The notes beneath the pieces were generated by a model. It searched no databases, was not told the origin of the DNA, and saw nothing but the letters and a program-made list of their open reading frames with translations. The position numbers were made by a program, and so were the translations under genes. This document shows positions 16,555 through 24,873 of a stretch of 64,000 bases of DNA, piece after piece. The DNA is from Herpetosiphon llansteffanensis (GTDB lineage Bacteria > Chloroflexota > Chloroflexia > Chloroflexales > Herpetosiphonaceae): positions 26,130 to 90,129 of the forward strand of contig NZ_PUBZ01000083.1 of assembly GCF_003205875.1 (NCBI RefSeq), in the 5' to 3' direction. The stretch's first letter is position 1. Each line of letters begins with the position of its first letter.

Positions 16555-17208
16555 TTATACTATTTGTTGCAGCGCAGCTTGAGCGCGTAAGGCTAATTGG
16601 GTCAGAATAATTGAGGTTGCGCCCCAAATTTTGTGCTCGCCATAGGGGTAATGTGGCACTTGCAAGGCTACGCCGCGGATCATGCGTTGCTCGGTTTGCA
16701 CCGCATCGGCGGCCCAAAGTTGCTGTAATGGCAAATGCAGCACAGCGGCAACCTCACTGGGATTTGGCGCTAAATCGGGCGCATGATCAAGCCATGCGAC
16801 AATTGGCGTGATCAGAAAATTACTGACTGGTACATACAACTCGCTGAGCCGCCCAATGATTGTGGGCTGATCGATGTCTAAGCCAATTTCTTCGTGGGCT
16901 TCGCGCAGGGCGGCGGCCTCAGGGCTGGCATCGCTTGGGTCTATCGAGCCGCCTGGCAACGAGATCTCGCCGGTGTGGCTACGCAGATTGCCGCTACGCA
17001 CCGTTAATGGCACAAACAAGTGCTCTGCCTCTGGATAAAGCAAGGCCAGAACAGCGCCATGGCGTGGCTGGATGTTGGCTGGAGGCAATAAATTACGGCT
17101 CGGGTTGCCATTATCGAAGGTTGGCAACAGCCGTGCGCGCGCTTCATCATCGTGGTTTAAATTGGCGAGTTGCGCTTGGAGCGCTGCGACGAAGGCTTGG
17201 TTAGGCAT
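16555..17208 (-). CDS. Nudix hydrolase, CoA pyrophosphatase (NudL/NUDT7) type
   Basis: A 217-residue protein. The Nudix box GGSIDPSDASPEAAALREAH plus EEIGLD (about 85-110) carries the metal-binding REAHEE. Preceding TVRSGNLRSHTGEISLPGG is the UPF0035 signature that separates CoA pyrophosphatases from other Nudix enzymes. It would hydrolyse CoA or acyl-CoA into phosphopantetheine and 3',5'-ADP. ATG at 17208 with a weak GGAATCGGA site. It is followed in the same direction by a GT4 gene; no functional link is apparent. Confidence 0.88.
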   Translation of the reverse strand: MPNQAFVAALQAQLANLNHDDEARARLLPTFDNGNPSRNLLPPANIQPRHGAVLALLYPEAEHLFVPLTVRSGNLRSHTGEISLPGGSIDPSDASPEAAALREAHEEIGLDIDQPTIIGRLSELYVPVSNFLITPIVAWLDHAPDLAPNPSEVAAVLHLPLQQLWAADAVQTEQRMIRGVALQVPHYPYGEHKIWGATSIILTQLALRAQAALQQIV

Positions 17209-17221
17209 AGATCCGATTCCA

Positions 17222-17259
17222 CTAAAATAAAAACTGATGGATTATTACATCCACCAGTT
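17222..17259 (-). terminator. Rho-independent terminator of the calpain/lipoprotein unit
   Basis: On the minus strand an 11-bp stem (17249-17259 with 17232-17242, one G-U pair) and 6-nt loop, then TTTATTTT. It closes the transcript coming from the lipoprotein genes and stands just before the Nudix gene. Confidence 0.85.
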
Positions 17260-17286
17260 CTCATTATACCGTTGATAGGGCTGAAA

Positions 17287-17709
17287 TTAATCGGCTAATT
17301 TACCAAAGACCATATAACTGCTATTCGAGCCAGGCATGCCATTTGATGAACCTTGATGCAGTTCATTACCTCGTAGCGTCCGCCAGCCTCGAAAACACTG
17401 CACTCGTGGACTAGAATGTTTGGTGCGCGATACGCTGGATCGCGTTGGGTTTCATCGGCGACCGAAATGCGAGCAAATAAGCCTTGTTGGGTTTGGCCTT
17501 GCTCGTCGGTATATTCGCTATTTTCAACAAACTCTAGGCCAATGCCAAATTGATCTTCGGTATGATGCATTGTGCCATGCTTGACTGACATTTTCTGAAT
17601 AAAGCGTGTTGCTTGAGCGGTCATGGTTGCTTGCTCCTGTTGGGTAGTACTGCACCCAGTCAAAAAGAAGCCACCTAACCAAAAAAGCTTGAATTAAAAC
17701 CTTTCCCAT
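17287..17709 (-). pseudogene. Decayed lipoprotein paralogue (two frameshifts)
   Basis: A second copy of the lipoprotein gene at 17738-18157. It can be read MGKVLIQAF, then after a frameshift in a run of six T (17681-17686) as LFWLGGFFLTGCSTTQQEQ, then continues parallel to the intact copy (ATRFIQ, ARISVADETQRDPAYRAPNI, LVHECSVFEAGGRYEV). A second frameshift, a missing base near 17365, breaks the C-terminus. After it the original ending YMVFGKLAD is still preserved in another frame. The ancestral stop codon is at 17287-17289. Without sequencing error the gene cannot give the intact lipoprotein; a truncated internal frame (17295-17663) remains open. Tandem duplication followed by decay is the simplest explanation. 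Confidence 0.75.
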
Positions 17710-17737
17710 AGTGCACATATGATCTCGCATGCTGAAA

Positions 17738-18157
17738 TTAATCGGCTAATTTACCAAAGACCATATAACTGCTATTCGATCCAGGCATGCCATTCGATGA
17801 ACCTTTATGCAGTTCAATTACCTCATAGCGGCCATCGGCCTCGAAAATGCTGCCCTCGTGGACTAGAATGTTTGGTGCGCGATACTCAGGATCAGTTTGC
17901 AACCGATCGGCAATACTAATTCTGGCTACGAGGCCTTCTTGCTGGACTCCATTGGTATCGGTATAGGTACTATTGCTAACCCCAAGTAAACCAACTGCAA
18001 ATTGATGGTTGAGGGTTTGCACGACCCCATGGTTAACGTTTTGAATCTGGATGAAACGCGTTGCTTGGGCGGTCATGGTTGCTTGCTCCTGTTGGGCATT
18101 ACTGCACCCAGTCATAAGAAAGATCAAAAAAATACTCAATATTCGTTTGTAAAGCAT
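17738..18157 (-). CDS. Small lipoprotein next to the calpain gene, putative cognate protein
   Basis: A 139-residue lipoprotein. Signal peptide MLYKRILSIFLIFLMTGC with lipobox MTGC, then a mostly hydrophilic beta-rich domain (VNHGVVQTLNHQFAVGLLGV, YRAPNILVHEGSIFEADGRY, SYMVFGKLAD). No family was recognised. The start is the ATG at 18157 behind GAGGGCAAAGCGT; a TTG at 18172 is poorly placed. The stop codon of the WXG100-calpain gene lies 23 nt upstream of this start, so both are very likely on one mRNA. Because it is the immediate partner of a putative secreted protease and occurs twice, an immunity or inhibitor role is proposed here as inference only. Confidence 0.65.
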   Translation of the reverse strand: MLYKRILSIFLIFLMTGCSNAQQEQATMTAQATRFIQIQNVNHGVVQTLNHQFAVGLLGVSNSTYTDTNGVQQEGLVARISIADRLQTDPEYRAPNILVHEGSIFEADGRYEVIELHKGSSNGMPGSNSSYMVFGKLAD

Positions 18158-18180
18158 ACGCTTTGCCCTCAAGAAAAATA

Positions 18181-19350
18181 CTATTTAAGTGGATTAGTCA
18201 CTGTATGATTATAATATTTATTGAAATCCTCTAGGCTCATTGGTTGCGGAGCACTACCCGTGCCCCAAGGATTTCGCAAATAGATTAAGCCCTTTTCGAC
18301 ATCAACTTTTTCCACCGAATAAGCGTGATTTGCAACAACATTGTCGGGCCAAGTTGTTGTATCTTCAAACCAACCTTCAGTGCGGGTCGCAACTGTAACG
18401 CTATCACCGTTGCTAAGGCGGGTATTTAGGTCTTGTAAGACAGTTTTAGTCTGCTCAGGAGTTGAGGCTGTAGTGCTGATTTCAGTTGGAGCCTTGCCCG
18501 TTAATAATTCAACGGCATCGCCAGGCCAGCCACCTTCAATCTCTTCATAGCTATTTTCTGTATGTTGGGCATAGGCTTTTTCTAAGATCATTGGCCATAA
18601 TTCATCAGGAGTACTGCCATGCTGGGCATATGCTAGATTATTGGTGCTATTACCGCTCGAATCTTCTTTGACTGGAAAATCAGAATCAACAGTTACTTTA
18701 ACTGGTTTGCCATCTTCATAAAAGGTAACCGTATAAGTACCATCGCCATTATCAGCAATAGCATTTTTGATCAAATCGGGGTTTTGCTGAGCCACAGAGG
18801 CTAGTGCCGCCATAAAGTAACAATCACCAAGATAGCCTTGAGTAACATCGCCTGCACTAATGCCATCGGTAGTAATGTTGCCTTTAAAAGTTTTATAGCG
18901 TGGTTCGTATTCATATTTATCAGTGAAGAAGCCAAAGACAGTCCTATCGCGGCTAGAGTCATGCAATTCGGTAACTGCTGGATCGCCGCCTGGGGGAGTG
19001 CTAAACACCCCTTTGCCGCGTTGTTTACTTGCCAGCACCCCATCCTGTGAGTGGTGAAATAAGCGTGCTGCTTCCTCTTCGTGGGTTTTGAAGAGTTTAC
19101 CAATTTCTATGGTTACTGATTGCTGGGTCTCAAAAACTTGAATTAAGCGTTGAAGTGTTGGGGCAATTTCGGTTTCAAACTCTTTAAAGAATGCTTGGGC
19201 TGCTTGGCCTTGCCAAGCACCATTTTGAAGCGTCGCTAAAGTTTGCTTGAGCGATTGGTGCATGGTTTGGACTGCTTGGGCCTGTTTTTGGAAGCGTTGC
19301 GCAACCTGTGCCAGTACGTCGTACTGCACTTCTACAAGTGGTGCGGTCAT
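18181..19350 (-). CDS. WXG100-calpain fusion protein (putative ESX/T7-type secreted protease)
   Basis: A 389-residue protein. Residues 1-100 form a helical hairpin of the WXG100 type with the turn GAWQGQAAQAF (Trp46-Gly48), a known export signal for type VII-like (ESX) systems. Residues about 130-385 are a calpain-type (C2) cysteine protease domain: YLGDCYFMAALASV (Cys177), VVANHAYSVEKVD (His342), LRNPWGTGS (Asn360), the full catalytic triad. There is no Sec signal. Family knowledge: WXG100 fused to a C-terminal enzyme is the build of secreted effectors. It is the first gene of a unit with a lipoprotein and a decayed duplicate of it. No ESX secretion ATPase is in this window. It could alternatively act inside the cell. 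Confidence 0.85.
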   Translation of the reverse strand: MTAPLVEVQYDVLAQVAQRFQKQAQAVQTMHQSLKQTLATLQNGAWQGQAAQAFFKEFETEIAPTLQRLIQVFETQQSVTIEIGKLFKTHEEEAARLFHHSQDGVLASKQRGKGVFSTPPGGDPAVTELHDSSRDRTVFGFFTDKYEYEPRYKTFKGNITTDGISAGDVTQGYLGDCYFMAALASVAQQNPDLIKNAIADNGDGTYTVTFYEDGKPVKVTVDSDFPVKEDSSGNSTNNLAYAQHGSTPDELWPMILEKAYAQHTENSYEEIEGGWPGDAVELLTGKAPTEISTTASTPEQTKTVLQDLNTRLSNGDSVTVATRTEGWFEDTTTWPDNVVANHAYSVEKVDVEKGLIYLRNPWGTGSAPQPMSLEDFNKYYNHTVTNPLK

Positions 19351-19434
19351 TCTGTTCTACCTCATTCTGTGGGGAGAAAATGCTCTCGATAAATCTCTAG
19401 CTAATTAATTCATCTCTATTAATTGGCTGAGTCC

Positions 19435-19463
19435 ATCATAGTAAACAGAAAAATGCTTGTCAA
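19435..19463 (-). promoter_or_regulatory. Promoter of the WXG100-calpain unit
   Basis: Minus strand TTGACA (19458-19463), 17 bp, TATGAT (19435-19440), about 85 nt before the start codon at 19350. Confidence 0.8.
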
Positions 19464-19481
19464 GGGTGAATTTAAACGCAA

Positions 19482-19512
19482 ATCAGCGCAGCATGCTGCA
19501 TGCTGCGCTGAT
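19482..19512. terminator. Perfect 14-bp hairpin after the ABC ATPase gene
   Basis: ATCAGCGCAGCATG and its exact complement around a 3-nt loop (19496-19498). It lies just downstream of the ugpC-type gene on the minus strand. Only a short T-rich stretch follows, so its strength is uncertain. Confidence 0.7.
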
Positions 19513-19538
19513 GTTTTAGGCTTTGCCAAAGCCTAGGT

Positions 19539-20642
19539 TTAGATTAAAGCTTTTTCGGTGGCGATGTCGAAGATATGCATTTTTTCCATATCGTAGACTG
19601 CGCGAATTGGCTGGCCTGGGCGGGCTGAAGTCCGTGGGTCGAAACGCCCAATGATCGAGTGTTGGCCGCTTTGCAGGTAGGCGTAGATTTCGCTCCCCAT
19701 CGGTTCGGTCACATCGACGGTGGTTTCGACGACTGCATCGCCATTAATGCCTGGTGGCAAGAGCGCTGCATCGTGCACGTCTTCTGGGCGCACGCCAAGC
19801 TCAACTTCTTTGCCAACATACGATTCGATGTGGGCGCGGCGGCTGTTGGGAATTGGCACTGCGAAGCTGCCACCATCGAAGAACAAGCGGCCATCGCCTT
19901 TGGTCAAGGTACCTTTGATGAAGTTCATCGAAGGCGAACCAATGAAGCCTGCCACAAATTTGTTCACTGGATGATCGTACAAGGTTTGCGGGCTATCGAG
20001 TTGTTGCAACAAGCCATCACGCATCACCGCAATCCGCGAACCCATGGTCATGGCTTCGGTTTGGTCGTGGGTCACGTAGATGAAGGTGGTTTTGAGCCGT
20101 TGGTGCAGCTTGCTGATTTCAGCCCGCGTTTGCACCCGCAACTTAGCATCCAAGTTCGAGAGTGGTTCGTCCATCAAGAAGACGGCTGGGTCGCGGACGA
20201 TGGCACGGCCCAAGGCAACCCGCTGGCGTTGACCACCAGAAAGTTGGCGTGGCTTGCGATCAAGCAAGTGGCCGATCGCCATCATTTCGGCAGCTTCTTC
20301 GACGCGGCGCTTAATTTCGGGTTTGGGCACTTTGCGCAGCTTCAAACCAAAGGCCATGTTATCAAACACGGTCATGTGGGGATACAACGCATAGCTTTGG
20401 AACACCATCGCAATATCGCGATCTTTGGGCGCAACATTGTTGACCACGCGATCCCCGATCATAATTTGGCCGCCGGTAATTTCTTCGAGGCCAGCCAAAC
20501 AGCGCAACGCGGTTGATTTACCACAGCCTGAAGGGCCAACCAGCACCAAAAATTCTTGGTCGGGAATATCAATGTTGAGATCTTTGAGCACATGCACGTC
20601 GCCAAAGACTTTATCAACGTGATCAAACGTAATTGAAGCCAT
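19539..20642 (-). CDS. ugpC: Sugar ABC transporter ATP-binding subunit (MsmK/UgpC/MalK type)
   Basis: A 367-residue ATPase that powers import of sugars or glycerol-3-phosphate. Walker [14 protein letters not shown]-loop [12 protein letters not shown], signature [14 protein letters not shown], Walker [12 protein letters not shown], switch [10 protein letters not shown]-terminal half is an OB-like regulatory domain ([32 protein letters not shown]). Length and the C-terminal domain match MsmK/UgpC proteins, which serve several permeases. No permease or binding-protein genes are adjacent, so it may be a shared ATPase for transporters encoded elsewhere. It starts 20 nt before the end of lacI and follows it in one operon with AAGGAGGATCTCG. 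Confidence 0.93.
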   Translation of the reverse strand: MASITFDHVDKVFGDVHVLKDLNIDIPDQEFLVLVGPSGCGKSTALRCLAGLEEITGGQIMIGDRVVNNVAPKDRDIAMVFQSYALYPHMTVFDNMAFGLKLRKVPKPEIKRRVEEAAEMMAIGHLLDRKPRQLSGGQRQRVALGRAIVRDPAVFLMDEPLSNLDAKLRVQTRAEISKLHQRLKTTFIYVTHDQTEAMTMGSRIAVMRDGLLQQLDSPQTLYDHPVNKFVAGFIGSPSMNFIKGTLTKGDGRLFFDGGSFAVPIPNSRRAHIESYVGKEVELGVRPEDVHDAALLPPGINGDAVVETTVDVTEPMGSEIYAYLQSGQHSIIGRFDPRTSARPGQPIRAVYDMEKMHIFDIATEKALI

Positions 20643-21555
20643 CGAGATCCTCCTTGAAACCTAATGAACCAATGACCAAGCTTGGGTTAAGCCATGTGCG
20701 GTGAGCAATGGCTGCTCCATCAAGCTGTTGTAGGAGTTTGCGAACCAAGGTGTGCGCCCAGAGCTCAGTTGGCCAGCGAAAGCCAGAGATGCCGCGTTGG
20801 CTGCTGCTATGGCTTACAATCACTGGCACTTTGGCGTGATCAACCATCACAACCCCGGTTGCTAATTGGTGACCACAGACAATCAAGCCATCGTAGTCGT
20901 TTTCGCTGGCGGCAAGGGTTTCGTAGGCCGCTACGCCATCGTGAAAACGATTCGCTGCTGGCTCAACCACTAAACCTGGGTCAAAGCCAAGGCCAGCTCG
21001 CCGTAACGCTCGCCGATAGCCAAGATACCAACGTGCAGAGCCTGGAATGCTACGCGGTAGCGTAATCAGGCCAATGCGCCGCATGCCCGAATGGGTTAGG
21101 GTTTCGACCGCGCGCTGCGCTGCAAAGGCTGCATCACACAAGACGGCTGGTTGATCAAACGGCGGCGCGAGTGCCCATACTTGGGGCAATTGTGGGTCGA
21201 GCGGCGTACCAAAGCTAATCCAACCATCAGCCAAATCTCCGCGGGCTTGACTATCTGCTGGTTGCAGTAGCAGACTATAGCCGGCGCTCGTCGCAGCATT
21301 GGTTGCTTCGAGCAGCCACGTCGCTAAATCAACTTCACATAAAAGATTGGCTTGTGGTAGGAGCACACCGATGGTTAAGGTGCGTTGACGTTGTAGATTG
21401 CGGCCTTGACGATGAGGTTGATAGCCGAGCTTTGTGACTGCGGCTAGCACTTTGTTGCGCGTGGCTTCGCTGACCGGCATGCTGTCGTTCAAGACATACG
21501 ATACCGTGGCAAATGAAACCCCTGCTAATTGCGCAACATCCTTAATCGTTGCCAT
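20623..21555 (-). CDS. LacI family transcriptional regulator
   Basis: A 310-residue regulator. The HTH is [20 protein letters not shown] followed by [20 protein letters not shown]; the C-terminal PBP-like effector domain follows with typical LacI turns ([34 protein letters not shown]). It would bind a sugar-like effector. The start is the ATG at 21555 rather than upstream. A perfect palindrome of LacI type lies in its own promoter region (21570-21585), pointing to autoregulation. The gene directly downstream is the sugar-transport ATPase ugpC, so the natural reading is repression of the ATPase when the sugar is absent. Confidence 0.93.
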   Translation of the reverse strand: MATIKDVAQLAGVSFATVSYVLNDSMPVSEATRNKVLAAVTKLGYQPHRQGRNLQRQRTLTIGVLLPQANLLCEVDLATWLLEATNAATSAGYSLLLQPADSQARGDLADGWISFGTPLDPQLPQVWALAPPFDQPAVLCDAAFAAQRAVETLTHSGMRRIGLITLPRSIPGSARWYLGYRRALRRAGLGFDPGLVVEPAANRFHDGVAAYETLAASENDYDGLIVCGHQLATGVVMVDHAKVPVIVSHSSSQRGISGFRWPTELWAHTLVRKLLQQLDGAAIAHRTWLNPSLVIGSLGFKEDLDGFNYV

Positions 21556-21569
21556 CGTTGGCCTCATCT

Positions 21570-21585
21570 ATTTAAACGTTTAAAT
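21570..21585. promoter_or_regulatory. LacI-type operator
   Basis: A perfect 16-bp palindrome with the central CG typical of LacI operators (AAACGTTT core), located between the -10 element and the start codon of the lacI gene, so bound repressor would block transcript start. Confidence 0.9.
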
Positions 21586-21587
21586 GA

Positions 21588-21616
21588 AGTATACTGTACT
21601 TGTTTGAGCTTGACAA
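21588..21616 (-). promoter_or_regulatory. Promoter of the lacI-ugpC operon
   Basis: Minus strand TTGTCA (21611-21616), 17 bp, TATACT (21588-21593). The operator follows immediately downstream. Confidence 0.75.
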
Positions 21617-21639
21617 GTTTGCTTAATCAGGGAGTGTCT

Positions 21640-22581
21640 ATGGCGCTTGGGCAACAACTGGTGCATCCCGATTGTCTGGCGTTTGTTGGGGTCGTTGAAG
21701 AATTGTTAGTGCGTCGTCAGCAAGGCAACGTGCCGCACAATCATTGGCAACACGACGATCCATGGGGGCCGCGCAGCTGGAATCGCACCGAACTCGAAGA
21801 TATGGTTTATAGCAGCTACAAACAGATGCGCAAAGGCCGCATTACTCGCCCGCCTCGTCGCGAGGTGGTGATGGATATTGGCGATTATCTGAATTGTACA
21901 ATCGAGGAGCGCAATCGCTTATTGATTGCCGCCGATAGCTCGCCAATTATGCCCTATCTGACCGGCGCTGATCTCAGCCCAATTCTTGAAATTACGATTG
22001 AAATTGTGCAGCAGCTGAGCATGCCAGCGTTTGTGATCAATCGCGATTGGCAGATGCACTATTTCAATCAGCATTTACTCAATTTATTTGGCATAACTCC
22101 CGCAATGCTGGCGGCGATTGATCCAACCCAGTTGAATGTTTTGGGCCTGTTATGCGACCCCACCTTGCCGCTCTACCAGCAGTTGATTCAGAATCGGCCT
22201 TCGTGGCAGCATATGCTGCGCAAAACGATCTACGGCTTTAAACAGGCCAATCTGTTGTGCCAATATGAGCCATGGTATCAACAATTGGTTGCGCGGTTGT
22301 TGCAATTGCCCGAATTTGCCAGCCACTGGTCAACAGTCAGCCTTGATAAACCAATTGTGCCCCCAAGCGGCGGCTTTGAATCGCCAACGATTGTGCTTGA
22401 GGCGCTGATTCCGCATACCCAGCCAACGCCCAAGCGGGCATGGTTGCGACCCTTATTGATGTCAGCGGGCTATTTTCAATTTGATTTTCCGCAGATTGTG
22501 GCCTTTTTGCCAGCCAACGCCGAGAGCCAAGCAATTTATGCAGAAATTGGCGTGCCACTTGGCCTCAACCACAGTAACTAA
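21640..22581 (+). CDS. XRE-type regulator with MmyB-like ligand domain
   Basis: A 313-residue protein. The N-terminal third looks like a helix-turn-helix of the XRE family (ELEDMVYSSYKQMRKGRITR and PPRREVVMDIGDYLNCTIEERNRLLIAADSSP are the usual arrangement in this group, but with a longer first helix). Residues about 130 to the end have the MmyB ligand-binding pattern (MPAFVINRDWQMHYFNQHLL, a PAS-like start, and a final region with PQIVAFLPAN). Members regulate small-molecule response genes; no ligand can be named. It is divergent from lacI, and the operator region lies between them, but the promoter of this gene is not clear by eye. ATG at 21640 with a GGAG site. Confidence 0.75.
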   Translation: MALGQQLVHPDCLAFVGVVEELLVRRQQGNVPHNHWQHDDPWGPRSWNRTELEDMVYSSYKQMRKGRITRPPRREVVMDIGDYLNCTIEERNRLLIAADSSPIMPYLTGADLSPILEITIEIVQQLSMPAFVINRDWQMHYFNQHLLNLFGITPAMLAAIDPTQLNVLGLLCDPTLPLYQQLIQNRPSWQHMLRKTIYGFKQANLLCQYEPWYQQLVARLLQLPEFASHWSTVSLDKPIVPPSGGFESPTIVLEALIPHTQPTPKRAWLRPLLMSAGYFQFDFPQIVAFLPANAESQAIYAEIGVPLGLNHSN

Positions 22582-23163
22582 CTGTAAAGGATGAGGGATG
22601 AAGGATGAGGGATGAAGCCGAGGGATCAGGGGTTAGGGGCAAGGGGGCAGCGTAACGTCAAAAGTCAGAAGGCAATAGCCAATAGCCTATAGCTGTACTG
22701 GTTCATCACGTTAACCAGTGTCTGATCCCCTCACCCCCAACCCCTCTCCCGTGCGCGGGCGAGGGGCTTTCACCGTGTGGTTCTGCCGCAATGTATGCAA
22801 AAAAAGAGTCGACTCCCCTCGCCCGCGTCTAGTGGGAGAGGGGCTGGGGGTGAGGGCATGTTCCTCGTTGCCAATCCAATTAACCAGTACATATAGCCAA
22901 TAGCCTTCGTGTGCTTCGCGGTTCCGATCCTTCGTGCCCTTCGTGGATCAATTCATTAACACAGCGGCGCAGCGAAAGTATGAGGGATGAGGGATGAAGT
23001 CAATAGCCAATCGCCAAATACCTCAAAGCGCTTATGTTTTATGCTCTCTGTTCTATGTTCTTTAACATAGGCGCAAAGGACATTTTGTCCCTTGAGGCTC
23101 AGCTAGAATCCATTCAGTTATCGCGCTGCGACCAATGTCGCCTATCGAAATGGATGGATATTT
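22582..23163. other. Intergenic region with repeats
   Basis: About 580 bp without a supported gene. It starts with GGATGAGGGATGAAGGATGA-type short words, holds one full copy of the imperfect palindrome (22727-22857), and ends with the phrases CCTTCGTGCCCTTCGTGG, ATTAACACAGCGGCGCAG and a TGCTCTCTGTTCTATG tract. A 61-codon open frame at 22718-22903 lies in the palindrome and is a by-product. Confidence 0.8.
22727..22857. repeat. Imperfect palindromic intergenic element, copy A
   Basis: The left arm (CCCTCACCCCCAACCCCTCT...GGCGAGGGG) and the right arm (CCCCTCGCCCGCG...GGGGGTGAGGG) are roughly complementary, with about 70 bp between the inner edges. The same pattern recurs at 33151, 47252, 47456 and 56924. 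There is no open frame for a transposase, so it resembles a non-autonomous, REP/MITE-like element. Confidence 0.75.
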
Positions 23164-23964
23164 ATGGCAAAGCCAACGATTGTGTTGATTCACGGTTTAT
23201 TTGTTAGCAAGCACTCATGGCAACCATGGGTCGACCACTACCAAGCCAAGGGCTATACGGTCTTAACGCCTGCTTGGCCAGGCCGCGATCAGAGCGTGGC
23301 AGAATTGCAGCAACGCGCCAACGACCCTAGCTTGGCAAAGCACGATTTGCGCGAAAGTATTGATTTTCATGCGCAATTTGTGCAAAATCTGTCCGAAAAA
23401 CCAATTGTCATCGGCCATTCGATGGGCGGCTTGATTACCCAAATTTTGGCCAATCGCCAATTAATTAGGGCTGGCGTGGCGATCGATTCTGCACCGCCGC
23501 AGGGCGTGATTAGCACCAAATGGTCGTTTATCAAATCGGCCTTGCCGATGATCAACCCATTGCGTTCAGCAAGCAAGCCCTACTCGATGCCATTCGCGCA
23601 TTTTCAATACACTTTTGTTAATGGCATGCCCTTGGCCGAACAACAAGCAATTTATCAAAGCCAAGTTGTGCCCGAATCGCTGAAGAATTTGCGTCAATCG
23701 TTGACCAGCGTGAGCAAGGTTGATTTTAATGCCGACCATGCGCCGCTGCTGTTGATTGCTGGCGAAATCGACCATATTATTCCAGCCTCGCTGAATTACA
23801 GTAATTATCGCAAATATCGCCACAGCCCAAGTTTGACCGATTTTAAGCAATTTGCTGGGCGCAACCACTACATTGTGGGCCAGCCAAACTGGCAAGAAGT
23901 CGCCGATTATGCGCTCGATTGGGTTGAAACCAAAGCCTTGGTTCAGCAAGCGGTTGCCCAATAA
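23164..23964 (+). CDS. Alpha/beta hydrolase
   Basis: A 266-residue alpha/beta-fold protein. IVLIHGLFVSKHSWQPWVDH is the first strand plus oxyanion region, VIGHSMGGLITQ is the nucleophile elbow (Ser in GHSMG), LLLIAGEIDHIIPA gives the acid Asp, and FKQFAGRNHYIVG the catalytic His. Substrate is unknown; the GHSMGG type is common to lipases, esterases and haloperoxidase-like enzymes. It stands alone after the repeat tract. Not exported. Confidence 0.82.
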   Translation: MAKPTIVLIHGLFVSKHSWQPWVDHYQAKGYTVLTPAWPGRDQSVAELQQRANDPSLAKHDLRESIDFHAQFVQNLSEKPIVIGHSMGGLITQILANRQLIRAGVAIDSAPPQGVISTKWSFIKSALPMINPLRSASKPYSMPFAHFQYTFVNGMPLAEQQAIYQSQVVPESLKNLRQSLTSVSKVDFNADHAPLLLIAGEIDHIIPASLNYSNYRKYRHSPSLTDFKQFAGRNHYIVGQPNWQEVADYALDWVETKALVQQAVAQ

Positions 23965-24090
23965 CCAACAGGCAAGCATGGGTTGATGTAGCAATCCATT
24001 TAGCTGCTTCTGCTGAAACAAAGAGCAAAGTTCAATCGCAAAGACATAATGGTGGTAAGCTAAGGGTTAATCAATCGAGATGAGGTTGCG

Positions 24091-24873
24091 ATGATTGAAC
24101 AACGACCCTTAGCCGAACTTGCCAACGATCGTCGTTTTCCGCCTGATCCCCAATTTGGCTTGGTGTATGCCGCGCTTGCTGCTGGCAATTCGCAAGGCAG
24201 CTATTGGCATTCCGCAACGTGGAGCAGTTGTTGGGATCAAGCTAACAATGTGCTGTATTTGGCTGGCGATCGTTCGCTCGATCACGCTGAATTCAAGCAA
24301 CACTGGCTGCAAACAGTTGTCCCAGCCATGCCAGCTCGCCATGTGATTAAGCTGCGTTTGCTGCGCAATAGCCAGCTTGAATTGAGCGATTTGCTGAGCC
24401 CCTACCAAGCCCAGCCAAGCAGCAGCTATTTCTTTAGCGATCACGCGCAAGCACTTGCCACTAATCCTTTGGCGAGCCAATTTGTGCTGCGCCAGCTTGA
24501 TGCTGAACTCTTGCAACTGCCAAGTGCTCAGCCAATTATCCAAGAAATTAGCTGGATGTGGCCGAGCCTTGAGCGTTTTCTGAGCCATGGCTTGGGCTTG
24601 GCAATTTGCGTTGACCAAACAATTGTTGCTTGGTGTACTGCCGAATATCTGAGCGCTAACCGCTGTGGTTTAGGCATCGAAACCTTGGAAGCCTACCAAA
24701 AACAAGGCTTGGGCTTTCATTTGGCAACCGCCATGCTTGCTGCCTGCCGTGAGCGTGGGCTGCAAGCCCATTGGGAATGTTCGAGCAAAAATCTTGCTTC
24801 GTATCGCCTAGCCCAAAAGCTTGGTTTGCAGCAACAACCTGGCTTAATTAGCTATGGCTTGGTTTGGCTTTAG
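24091..24873 (+). CDS. GNAT-type N-acetyltransferase
   Basis: A 260-residue protein. The C-terminal third has the GNAT acetyl-CoA pattern: GLAICVDQTIVAWCTAEYLS, then LGIETLEAYQKQGLGFHLATAMLAACRERG (Q-x-x-G-x-G/A type loop is QKQGLGF), then SSKNLASYRLAQKLGLQ. The N-terminal half matches the extended GNAT_acetyltran architecture with a second degenerate domain. Acceptor unknown. Its stop codon overlaps that of the convergent peroxiredoxin-like gene by 4 nt. Confidence 0.78.
   Translation: MIEQRPLAELANDRRFPPDPQFGLVYAALAAGNSQGSYWHSATWSSCWDQANNVLYLAGDRSLDHAEFKQHWLQTVVPAMPARHVIKLRLLRNSQLELSDLLSPYQAQPSSSYFFSDHAQALATNPLASQFVLRQLDAELLQLPSAQPIIQEISWMWPSLERFLSHGLGLAICVDQTIVAWCTAEYLSANRCGLGIETLEAYQKQGLGFHLATAMLAACRERGLQAHWECSSKNLASYRLAQKLGLQQQPGLISYGLVWL

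Noticed and set aside
17524..17730. Separate small gene with MRDHMCTMGKVLIQAF
   Set aside because: It is the N-terminal piece of the decayed lipoprotein copy in a shifted frame, not an independent gene.
22718..22903. 61-codon open frame with MSDPLTPNPSPVRGRGAF
   Set aside because: It is encoded by the imperfect palindromic repeat; the same peptide pattern would appear at the other copies and there is no ribosome binding site.
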